Assembly: GCA_921293015.1 (NCBI GenBank)
Contig: OV121084.1
Coordinates: forward strand, 50,937,864 to 51,001,863
Length of the DNA: 64,000 nt
Reading direction: 5' to 3'
Source of the DNA: Phorcus lineatus
Lineage: Eukaryota; Mollusca; Gastropoda; Trochida; Trochidae
Shown here: positions 54,401-64,000 of the stretch, in pieces
How the letters are laid out: each line of letters starts with the position of its first letter
How positions within the stretch are numbered: the first letter of the stretch is position 1
Notes under the pieces: generated by a model
Told to the model about the DNA's origin: nothing
The model's database searches: none
The model's input: only the letters and a program-made list of their open reading frames with translations
Position numbers and translations under genes: made by a program

Positions 54401-57209
54401 CGTCAAAATGGAAGAAGCATCATACTAAAGGCACATTTGCTTAAGTTGCTTTCAGCTACAAAAATATAATGATGACAAATGCATTTTATTAGTTTCATTA
54501 AAAAATATCTAGTGATTGATCATAAATTGATGTGGTGCAAATGATATTTGTTATACAAACTGAAAAACCAAAAGAACTTCAACATTGACATGTAAAAAAA
54601 CTGACTTTATTTATTGACTGAATTTATGTCCAATAATTTTACATTTAAAAAAAAAAGGAAAGCAATATCAGACTGACAAACTAATACATGCTTGACAGTT
54701 GCCTTACTTTATCAAGGTACTTACACATTAATATTTTCAAAAAGCTAGCGACATCTTATCAAAATGACAGAACAAGGAATCATAAATATCTTCAAAATAA
54801 GATTATTTTTAAATGTTATTTCATAATCAGTAAATGGGATCTTGTATGTCACCTAACTAAAAAGTTATTAAAACATGTGACTAAGTATAACTTTGAACTC
54901 AATAAACTTATCATTTGAAGATAACAACAAAGGTATTTCTCATTACTTATTTCACAATAAAATTTCTTTTCAGTGATAGTAGTTTGAAGCACCCAGTATG
55001 AAAACCTTTGGACAATGACCACTAGTCATGAAATCTTCATCACTGCACATTAGATCTCATCAAAAGAGTTTGTACTTTGTGAAAAAAGGCCTTGATCCCT
55101 AAGAAAATAATATTCACAGCATCTGCTAAAAAGAGTTTGACCAAACATTATGGACACAATTGCATTCAGATGTATTTCAATAGTTAAATATTTTTCTTAT
55201 ACGGTATGTGCATCTAAAACATACATTAAAAGGAATAATTAATTTTTTCATACTAGAACTTGCCAAGCTGCAAGAAAATGTGCTTTTATTCAACCTGAAA
55301 CAAATAATCAGTCCACAAAATTAAAATATACGTTCATCAAGATCCCTAGAATATCTTCTTTGAGATGCATTTTAGAAGCTGAATGATGATAGTGAAGAGA
55401 ACTATATAGATGAGGACTTCTTAATCTATCATGAATAAAGAAGTTGTCATCCATGTAATTCTCTTCATGAATCTTAGAACATGACAGAACCACTGATTGC
55501 TCTCTTCTCTTTCTGAATATCTAAAGGGAATGCAGAGATCCCTGCTAGATCTTGAAATGCTTTGACTAATTTCAATCTCACAATGTGAATCAGGGTTTGT
55601 AGGAATGTCATGTGAATTAGAAGGAACTGATAATCCTTACAGTAATCGCTTGCTGGGATGGTGAATCTAGTCTGAGATTCGTACAGAACCTAAGCTCACA
55701 CCATTGTAGACTCTCCTGTAGGTATAATAATGATGCTCACAATCTAACACTGATACAACTTGAAATAGTTGTTTTAATATAGGATGCTGAACAGTCTAGA
55801 GCTACTTGAAATGGCTTCTGGAAAAAGCTAACTATCATACTCAGTCAACAAATTTTCAATCCATAACTTTTCGTTGTAGTTTCTTGAGTGCTAAAAAATA
55901 TATTGTGATATAAACATATCATTCAGAAGATTACGTAAATGTGAAAATATCATTAAACATAAATTGTTCTTAGATTTCTAAATCTTAGAGTCTCTAAAAG
56001 AAATGGTTTCCCTATCACCACTAACTTAATATAAATGTTAATACAAACTACAGCATGATTACATCACAAATAAATCACCTCAAACCATGAAGCATGTATA
56101 ATTCACCATTGACAAATTGTCCGACAGCTATCACCTTATCAGCTCTTTACTTCCTGTGCCATGTGAGAGGCCTTTTCTTATTCTTGATAGCAGAGAGGCA
56201 GGGAAACTTTGATATTACTCTAGCCTTTCCGAGTTCCTTAGCAGCCAGAATTTCTCTTCCTCACACCAAATACTCATTACCGGTTTATACAGGCAATGCA
56301 TTGCAAAGTCATCACGTTTTTTTTAAATCCCTTCAACTCAACACATAGAAAGGAACAATAATCCCTACTCCATGACTGTTTAAAAAGTTTAAGCTTTTAG
56401 TACAGTCTTGAATCTCTTTTAGCAAGTCTAGATTTTACTGATACTCATAACAACAAGACAAAGAAATTGATATACCGGTATACGAAATAGTGAATTGTAT
56501 ATCTTATAAAATGTATCAAAGACTTCAGTTTAGTTGGGAAACATTGCCTCCTTACCCATTCACCCCTAAGAATCCAGTAACAATTTTTTTTACAGGCCCT
56601 TTTATAGGCCTGTAGGGGTGATGGTTTATGTTTTGGGTATAATTTGAAATATAGAAACTTTTCTCCACCATGGCTACTAGAACAATTGTACGAAGAGAGC
56701 TAGCTACCAAATATTGTGTTGAACCTGTGAGCTCACACTTGCTTTTCTGTGAGAGATCTGCCCAAGGTAAACTAGGTACATCACATGGTTTCCTATTTTT
56801 TTTCAAGAATATCTGTCCTCTACAACAAATATGTCAAATTCTTATCTGAAAATAAATCTAATATTCAACCACTACTATAACTTAGATGATTACTCTAGGA
56901 CAAATTCCCTTGAGAGTAAAGAACAGTATATTCTGAACTTTTCACATCAAAAGTTTAAGTGTTAAGAGTTAGAGTATAAGGGTCACAGTACATAAAGTAT
57001 ATCTTAATTACATGCAGATACAACAATCATCCCCCAAAACTTCCATCAAGGGATAGATATAGAAGCTTAGTAAATAGAAGTGATCATTAACATCCCATAC
57101 AAAGATAGCAAAATTCTTTCTAATGTACCACTGAGGGACAGATTAACTTGAGTCAAATACCGTCTAGTAGAGGTTGATATTTACATTACTACTGTTGTAC
57201 TAATTAGAG

Positions 57210-57366
57210 GATATTTAATCAAGTTTGTCAAATACGATGTTTATCTCATCGAGTGGTGGGGTTGGAGCTGATATTTTCACGAGTGGCACAGCCACGAGTG
57301 AAAATATCAACTTCAACCCTACCACGAGATGAGATAAACATCATATTTGACAAACTTAATAAAATA
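57210..57366. repeat. 157-bp near-perfect foldback palindrome
   Basis: Arms of about 75 bp: AGTTTGTCAAATACGATGTT near the left edge pairs with AACATCATATTTGACAAACT near the right edge, and GATATTTTCAC pairs with GTGAAAATATC at the centre around GTGGC-aca-GCCAC. A few mismatches lie in the middle of the arms. It is probably the core of a non-autonomous foldback element. Confidence 0.9.
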
Positions 57367-57483
57367 TTCTATTTATTATATAATTTCAATCTAATTTTGT
57401 TGATTTTTAGTGTTTATGATGTCGATAAACATTTCTTAACCTTAAAATAGTCCCGGCACAAGGAGGCTCTGGAAACTTCACCA

Positions 57484-57542
57484 GCAGTGATGATATATTA
57501 TATCGCCACTGTCACCAGTGACGATATATTATATCGCTACTG
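57484..57542. repeat. Two tandem short palindromes next to the foldback
   Basis: GATATATTATATC-centred palindromes occur at about 57,491-57,503 and 57,522-57,535. The second extends to CGATATATTATATCG. They are separated by CACTGtcacCAGTG, itself an inverted repeat. They lie 120 bp from the 157-bp foldback and may belong to the same element. Confidence 0.75.
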
Positions 57543-58119
57543 TGACCACATACAAGGTTTATTTCACTGATAAATCCCAGTGTTTCATTGCTTATTATAT
57601 AATAAAGGATGGTATTTCAATGGGCAAGTAAAAGTTATCTTGCAACTGAAGAAACATTAAATTACTCAAATATCTAAGATAGCTGAGCTGTGTATATCAT
57701 CTGATGGAGGCAAGACAAATCAACTTGGAGAGACCATTCCCTTAGGATGGAAATCATGGAGACTGTTACACATAAAAGCAGGAAAAGCAAATAACCAGTC
57801 AAGGAAAATTTATTTACAGATAGCAACAATGGATGATTGTCTGAAAATTGAGAGCAGGAAAATTGGAAAATTATGAAAATAACAGATTCATGGGATAATC
57901 CAAACAAGTTAAATCCATTCAATGCAGTTAACTTAAGAAACATTTAGATGACGCAGATTGAATCATTGATCAAGAAATACCATGACAAGAAAATTTGACT
58001 TTGAGAACAAATGATTGGTTGAAAAGAGAGATAAGCAAGAAGCTAGAGCTACAATGTAGTTGACTTTGGGAACATTCACATTACAGATGGAATCTCTCTG
58101 TTAATGTGCACATTACATG

Positions 58120-58245
58120 ATGTTTTGTTTATAGTTGACAATGTGAGCCATCTATGTACGAGGCTGTTTCGATGTAAAACAAATTTCCTCCGGGCTAATA
58201 AAGTATTATCTTATCTTATCTTATCTTATCTTTATCTTATCCAAA
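58120..58245 (+). repeat. 3' end of a LINE or SINE with (TTATC)n tail
   Basis: AATTTCCTCCGGGCTAATAA followed by AGTA and five clean TTATC units (58,206-58,230, then two imperfect ones) looks like the 3' terminus of a CR1/L2-type LINE or a SINE that borrows such a tail. Only the tail is seen; family placement is a guess. Confidence 0.4.
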
Positions 58246-59071
58246 TACCAATGAAACACTATCATTAAAGAACCCAATTGTAACCCAAATGTCTGACAGT
58301 TACAATTTATTCAAAATTGATAAAAGTATTTCCAAGTCAACGTAATTACTACAATGAATGCTACATTTGGTAGAGAAATAACACCACAATCAAGAACATG
58401 GTGATAGTAGAAGTGTTTGAGATAATAACTATCACAAAATATGAGGAGAATGTAGGTCCTATCTGCCGGAAGATGAAGATAAATGAAGCCAAGAGTCCAG
58501 GCACAAAGAAGCTCGATCCATAAGCTAATCCTAAGCAACTGTTCCAGATGTAGACACAGCTCCAGACTGGACCAATTTTAACTGTCAAGATACATGGAGG
58601 TGATAAGAGGCGTCAAACTCCTTGATATGAAGGTAATATCACACAGATGCATCCCGATTAACTATCATCTCTAAATTGGCTTCAAATTCGATTATCACTC
58701 ACAGGCGAAGAAACACATTAAACTCGTGATGATAGAGCCTTCAGCTGTCAAGAAAAAGTCTACATGAGAATCAGTTCTTGTGATCTTCTTTCAAGTTGTA
58801 AAACCTGTGACAAAAATTTGCCAATCATTCTAGATCTTTCTTAGCATTAAAAAAAACTCTTAATATCATCAAACAGTTTCAGATATGTCCAAGTGCCAAC
58901 ATTTGTACTGAAAATATCCACAACTCAATTCAAGTTTCCAAATAAAATGTTCCTATAATACTTTTAGAAAATAGGTTTAAAATAGTCAATTCATCAACCA
59001 CTACAGGTACCAATGGCAGCTAGAGCAGTGCAGGTTTCTCTTAGTAATGTTCAAGCATGACCCAGACTCAC

Positions 59072-59094
59072 CTGGACTGGTCAGCGTCAGTCAT
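59072..59094 (-). CDS. PPP4R4: Candidate first coding exon with ATG (PPP4R4)
   Basis: On the minus strand an ATG at 59,094-59,092 opens MTDADQS and runs 23 nt to a strong donor, CCAG|GTGAGT. It ends in phase 2 with AG, exactly what exon 2 needs: joined directly it reads MTDADQS-S-SGQEVQRI. It cannot join candidate exon 1, which starts in phase 0. If used, it would give a protein of about 875 residues and a gene of about 55 kb. The peptide shows no similarity to the human N-terminus, so support is only the donor, the start codon and the phase. It could instead be a chance match or part of a 5' UTR exon. Confidence 0.3.
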
Positions 59095-59600
59095 GAGCCT
59101 CTGGAGCTAGTATCCCATAGTGTACCTGCCTGCTACATGCTCCTACACAGACTGACACGCCACAACACACCACATTAGGCCCAGCTAGGCCAGGGGGAGA
59201 ACAAGGCATTCCTGTACAGCCCCAGACTTGGGAGGGGAAAGGGGGGGTGTCTATACACAAACCCCTCAGAAACTATCAGGAGGAAGGAGTCAGGGTGGGG
59301 GACAAGCCAACAGACCATCACAGACTAGGAGAGATTTAAGGAGGGGAAGAAAGAGGGGAGAGGTTCAGTTAGAGAGGAGGGGTAGAGGTAGGGAAGGACA
59401 TCTGGCAGCAGCACTTGTAGATGCCAGCTGGTTTGGAGGGGGAGGCAGCTGGAGACCTGTCACATTCCTCCCCATATCTCACCTCCTCCCTCCTTTACTC
59501 ATCAAACCTCCCCTTTCTCATTTTTTAACCCTCTGGATAGATGAAAAATCAGGTTTTTCCCTCTTCTACCTCATTTAGATTTTTTTTACAATAATTACAT
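59095..59600. promoter_or_regulatory. GC- and purine-rich block upstream of candidate first exon
   Basis: From about 59,160 to 59,480 the plus strand is G/A-rich (long GGAGG, GGGAGAGG and GGTAGAGGTAGGG runs), unlike the AT-rich surroundings. It lies immediately upstream, in the minus sense, of the candidate first exon at 59,072-59,094. CpG is sparse, so it is not a CpG island. I saw no TATA box or initiator that could be called. A promoter role is inferred from position only. Confidence 0.25.
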
Positions 59601-61022
59601 CTTTTACTTACAACCTCTTCTTCCCTAAGGTTACCTTGCCATGTGTTCAAGCTTCAATGAGGAATCTCTAGGAAGAATGCATTTAGTTTTATCATTGCAA
59701 AATACTAAAATTTAATCCGTCCTTTATCATTCAAGAATGTCCATAATCAGGAATTATCTCAATTTTAGTTTTACCTTGAATTAATGGACACATTTTAGAT
59801 GTCTATCATTAGTTAAGTCATTATCAAAAGACCCTACAATTCCAATCCCTTTTATCAGAAAAATAAGTTAAACAATTATCACCTCCCAGCCATTCATAAC
59901 CTTCCTGGCCCAATTACCCTTTCACCCACCCCCAGGATGACCCAGGGGCAGAGAACAATGTAGTAGCCCCCCTCTCTCTTACAATGACTTCCCTCCTGCC
60001 CACATGCCTTCATGCTTGTACAGTGCACATGTGTTTTAAGGTTGAGACAATTTGTATATGGAACAACGTAACTGTTATAGCACACAAGCTCTTGCTTCAT
60101 TTATTCCATGTGCACAAATAACGCAATAAAGGAAAGCTAATGAGATTTTTAAAAATAAAATCAATGTTTTGAATATATCCTTGAGAGCAAGGTTTTTTTT
60201 AATCAAAATTGTTTCTAGCCAAATAATTGACAATATAGTTTTCTTTATACATTTTTACTATCAAGCACAATCAAAAACACTTAGCGGTATGTTTTATAAT
60301 ATTGTATCTATGAATCACCTATCTATCTATCTATCAACATTTCAATAACCTTTGAAAATATCATTTGCAAAGTTTTGTTTTTGAACTTTAGTTCTTCTAA
60401 AGGAGGCATCATTGAGTAGTGTTGATTTGTCTTTCTCAAATCACAGCATGATTTCAAATTATCTGCGAGCAACAAAAATTGAAGTGTCATATTGTAAGAG
60501 GCTGCAAGGCTTAAAAGTTTAAAGCAATTTGAATGGACATCATCCAATTAACTTTTCACAAGACATTGTGTCAGTGCGACTCAGCTTCAGGCAGAGAGCA
60601 GAGAGGATCAAACAAGATCCTAAGATGTCAGGTGAAGAAGTTCAGGCATGGCAATGTGTTTCTCAGTAGGAAATGTCAGTGAGCAACCAGAGGACTCTCA
60701 ATTCTCTTAAGTCTGAAACACTTAACCTATGCCCTGCTGTTGGAAAATATCAGCCACTAATGACTAAGCTTCTACAAGTATTTATCTTCATAAAAGTGCT
60801 GTCAAACCATTGGAACAATAATGTCCTGATTCCCTATGATTGATCTTTAGTTGGTTGAATATAAATGAAGGAGTGGTTTGAGCATTTTTCTTATTGTTTC
60901 GCTAGGATCTCCAACTTCTGCACTAAATACCTAGGTTACATCCTAAAAAGAATGCTTTATAGAATGGGCACCTTGTTCTTTGAGAAGATCTCACATTGAA
61001 GTGAAGGTATTATATCATAATA

Positions 61023-61288
61023 ATATGACATCAGAAACAAACCAAACCACATGTCAAGATAGAGTAGCCTATCTATATAGAAGGACATGTAAACAGTTAG
61101 CATGGAAGTGTCACACAAGATAAGGAAATGTGTTCCATTGACAGATGACTTATTATGGGTGCCATACACATTGGAAAATAAGAGTCATATCTATATGACA
61201 TCAGGGAATAGACAAAGCACATGTCAAGATATAGTAGCCAATCTATATAGAAGGGCATGTAAACATTTTGCATAGAAGTGACATGCAT
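61023..61288. repeat. Local direct duplication of about 95 bp, offset about 170 bp
   Basis: ATATGACATCAG, CACATGTCAAGATA, AGTAGCC and ATCTATATAGAAGG occur in order at about 61,023-61,118 and again at about 61,194-61,288, with about 10-15 percent divergence. Confidence 0.8.
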
Positions 61289-62547
61289 GTCAGTCTGAGA
61301 ACCCTAATCTGTAACCTTTGGAGTAACTTCAAGAAATAAAGATGTCTTTTGATATTCTTCCACTAAAGTGCTTTTTGTCTACTGAATGTTTAATAACTTC
61401 TACACATGATATCTCATCTTACTGAAGAACAAAAAGGTGATTGATTTAGCATTGATCCTCAACGTGAGTGCATTTGAAACACGAGTCTTGAGTATATATC
61501 ATTTTCATTTCAAGTTGAAAATGAAGTCTACTGAGATTTGAAATTGAAAAGGAGATATTTTCCTTTCCTTCATTTATTCAAAACAGTCCTGAAACTACGT
61601 TCAGAAATTTTCAGACTAAATGTTGATATATAGGGTTCTAGTGTTCTGGCATTCAGACTCTGACAGCCGAAGCAGCAATACCAGTACTATACACAGTGAG
61701 ACCCAGACGTCCCTGTAGCTGGACCAGTGTAAACAGTTTGTGTTGGAGTGTTCAAGCCAGCAGGAAGTGAACAGGAAAACTTCACTTTATGGACAGCAGA
61801 CGGACTCAAATAGGTCATTAATGGCACTACTCACACACCCAGAACAAACAGATTGCTCTCTTATTCCCATCTAATCCATTAGCAGAACTGGCAGGAGTGA
61901 TGCCTATAGGCAATGGTCCATGAACAGGGGAGAGTTGGTGTTACTCTCATCTCATAATTCCTAGTTCCAGCCTCACCAGAATTATTTCTTTACCTCATAC
62001 TTCAACCAAAACATGTTGTACTAGTCTTTCAGTGTGCTGAATCACTGTTTCCAATCATTCACAGGTATATGTGAATATACATGTAAAGAAGGTTTATTTT
62101 TGTTGTCTTTTATACCTCAAACTTGAATTGGGGAGAATTGTTTCAGAGAATTACTACTTTACTTCACAATTGCTTAAAAGACATCCTACAAGTACCTGCT
62201 ATCATGATTTTCATCATTGTTTTCAATGTATCCCTTCCCTATCTTCACACTTCACACCTTTCTATCTTTACCTATACAACATAATATGTTCTGTCTCAGT
62301 TTCCATCCAATTTTAATGAGCAGAAGAATATCTTTTACCTTAAAAACCAAACGTTCTCTACAAATTTTTTTGTTAATACTAAATCATTCTTTTGAAACTA
62401 AGGTAAATATGTAAACCCCCCAATATTCCATAGCCTTCTTTCATCTTCTTTCTTTTAATGTAAACAACATCTGAATCATAATGTCTAGGAAAACATTGAT
62501 TTGACATTATATCTTCCAAATACTGATTTCATCTGTTTTTTGATTAA

Positions 62548-62880
62548 ACTTTTTCTATAGGGAGTCATTAAGTACAGGAAATTCAAAAACAATTTTGTCC
62601 ATTGATGATATGTGGTCTATAAGCCTACAGAAACAGAAAATATTCAATATGAAGTCCCTTTCCAATTAATGTTCCCTATATAGAATTTCTGACAATATAT
62701 CTTCAAAAAACTTATTATATCAATTTCTTAATAAAACTTTATCTATAGGGAGTCATTAAGTACAGCAAATTCAAAAACAATTTTATCCACTGATGAATTG
62801 TGGTCTACTAGCTGACAGAAACAGAAAATATTCAATATGAAGTCCCATTCCAATTAATGTTCTCTACATTGAATTTCTGC
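62548..62880. repeat. 188-bp tandem duplication
   Basis: TCTATAGGGAGTCATTAAGT starts at about 62,554 and again 188 bp later. About 145 bp of each copy align with few changes, including CAGAAACAGAAAATATTCAA in both. Confidence 0.88.
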
Positions 62881-64000
62881 CATTCATTGCATTCCTATAA
62901 CATTGTGGATGGATTATTGTCGACTTTTTTTCTCCCAAAGCACTTCAACAGAACTTGCATTTTGCTCCACAAAAGAATCAATACTTCCACTGGAAACATT
63001 CAACAGAAGTATGATATCTGAGAGTCAACAGGGGCAGACATAAATAGTTAAACAGATTTACTCAGGTGAACACCAACACACTGCTTCACATACCGTATTA
63101 ACTGAATCCCTGTTTACACTCCCATTTTCAAACCATTAAATTTTAACAAATGCATCCACATGATAAAACCTGCTTGTACAATTCAAACATGATTTAAATC
63201 ACATTCAACACATTGTTTCTAATTTAGCAGATATGACAACCTCACTTGATTTCAAACAAGCCTTTGTGTTGTGTTAATTTGATTAATTTCAGTTATAAAA
63301 CTACATGGTTTGATAGTTACAAAGCTTTGACTAGAAAGCGGATGTAAGACCTATACATCACAATTCTTAAATATGAACCCCTAATTTTTGCTTATAAAGA
63401 ATCTGAAGGTTCTCCTTAAAACAATTAATATACACAATATGTCAGATGGTGTTTCCTGGGTTTTTTCATCAAATCAAATCTAAATAGAATCAATAGACAA
63501 TAGAAAATAGATTGTTTTTTTCATACTAATAAGTTACATGTATATTGAACATAACTAAATAGTTAGACCTTCTAAGTCTGAGGACATCCCCATCCAAGGT
63601 AACTCTAAAGATTGTAATTGTAGTCCAAAATATTTTGGCAAGGTTTAACTGATGAAGTGTAAAACTTTGTCCACTATACGTTTTTGATGAATGTCAACAA
63701 AACTGATTAAATGGACTGATGCTCTATCTCCTGAGATATTGGATAAATCATGTTCATCATAGGTGAGATACCTATTGCATCCTAAACTACAAAGACATTT
63801 CAAATGAAATGAGCAACTCATTGCATCTGTCTAGAGTGGTGGGCAGAACTACTGATGAATGACCCAAAAACTTGTCAACATTCAAATCCACAACAGTGAT
63901 CAACTGATCAATGCATTTAATAAAAGCCTGATATTTAATCTACATCATTGATCACTCAACAGCTGCTATTCTTTACACAAGACAAAAACATATTGCTTCC

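Larger units (their letters stand above)
48677..59071. other. Upstream intron or 5' flank of PPP4R4
   Basis: 10.4 kb of AT-rich DNA with one full SINE (51.15 kb) and a 157-bp foldback (57.2 kb). I looked for an exon encoding the conserved human N-terminus (around IERPVRRSLK and LTVDEDLSD) on the minus strand and did not find one. Confidence 0.55.
59601..64000. other. Distal 5' flank
   Basis: AT-rich DNA with two local duplications (61.02-61.29 and 62.55-62.88 kb) and a small CTAT microsatellite (60,319-60,335). No protein-coding exon recognised on either strand. Confidence 0.55.

Noticed and set aside
59228-59578. 116-codon plus-strand open frame rich in Gly and Arg
   Set aside because: It is a product of the purine-rich block (GGAGG and GGGAGAGG runs) with no protein similarity.

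Overview
The window is AT-rich, intron-rich animal DNA. The codon use, the GT-AG introns, the tRNA-derived SINEs and several pearl/Helitron-like elements (tandem core repeats, an ACGG microsatellite and a C5/G5 terminal hairpin) point to a marine lophotrochozoan, most likely a mollusc and probably a bivalve. That assignment is an inference from repeat types; no species marker was seen.

One host gene dominates. On the minus strand, from about 48.7 kb (possibly 59.1 kb) down to 4.47 kb, lies an ortholog of PPP4R4, a HEAT-repeat regulatory subunit of protein phosphatase 4. Twenty-four coding exons from 47,994 down to 4,474 can be placed to the base. All their splice sites are GT-AG and all phases agree, giving one open frame of about 867 residues that ends in TAG. 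Exons 2-16 encode the HEAT solenoid, exons 17-19 a charged helical segment, and exons 19-25 a Ser/Pro/Lys-rich, probably disordered tail. The very N-terminus is unresolved. Two phase-compatible upstream exons are candidates: 48,639-48,676, and an ATG-bearing one at 59,072-59,094.

Layout: 1-4.47 kb is the 3' flank and likely 3' UTR. 4.47-28.0 kb holds exons 25 to 3. 28.0-47.9 kb is one 19.9-kb intron carrying SINEs and two Helitron-like elements. 47.9-48.7 kb holds exon 2 and candidate exon 1. 48.7-64 kb is a long 5' intron or flank with a SINE, a 157-bp foldback, a LINE/SINE tail and several local duplications.

Main points for a second look: (1) five S/T-x-I-P (EB-binding, microtubule plus-end) motifs in 88 residues of the PPP4R4 tail; (2) a 56-bp minisatellite that has copied the 3' splice site of exon 24 eight times, any distal use of which would truncate the protein; (3) twelve palindromic sites inside three Helitron-like elements that all fit the RFX X-box consensus; (4) a 340-bp dimeric higher-order repeat in one of these elements; (5) an in-frame alternative donor adding 26 codons to exon 16; (6) alternative phase-matched first exons. 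No second protein-coding gene, rRNA, functional tRNA gene, CRISPR array or retroviral copy was found.
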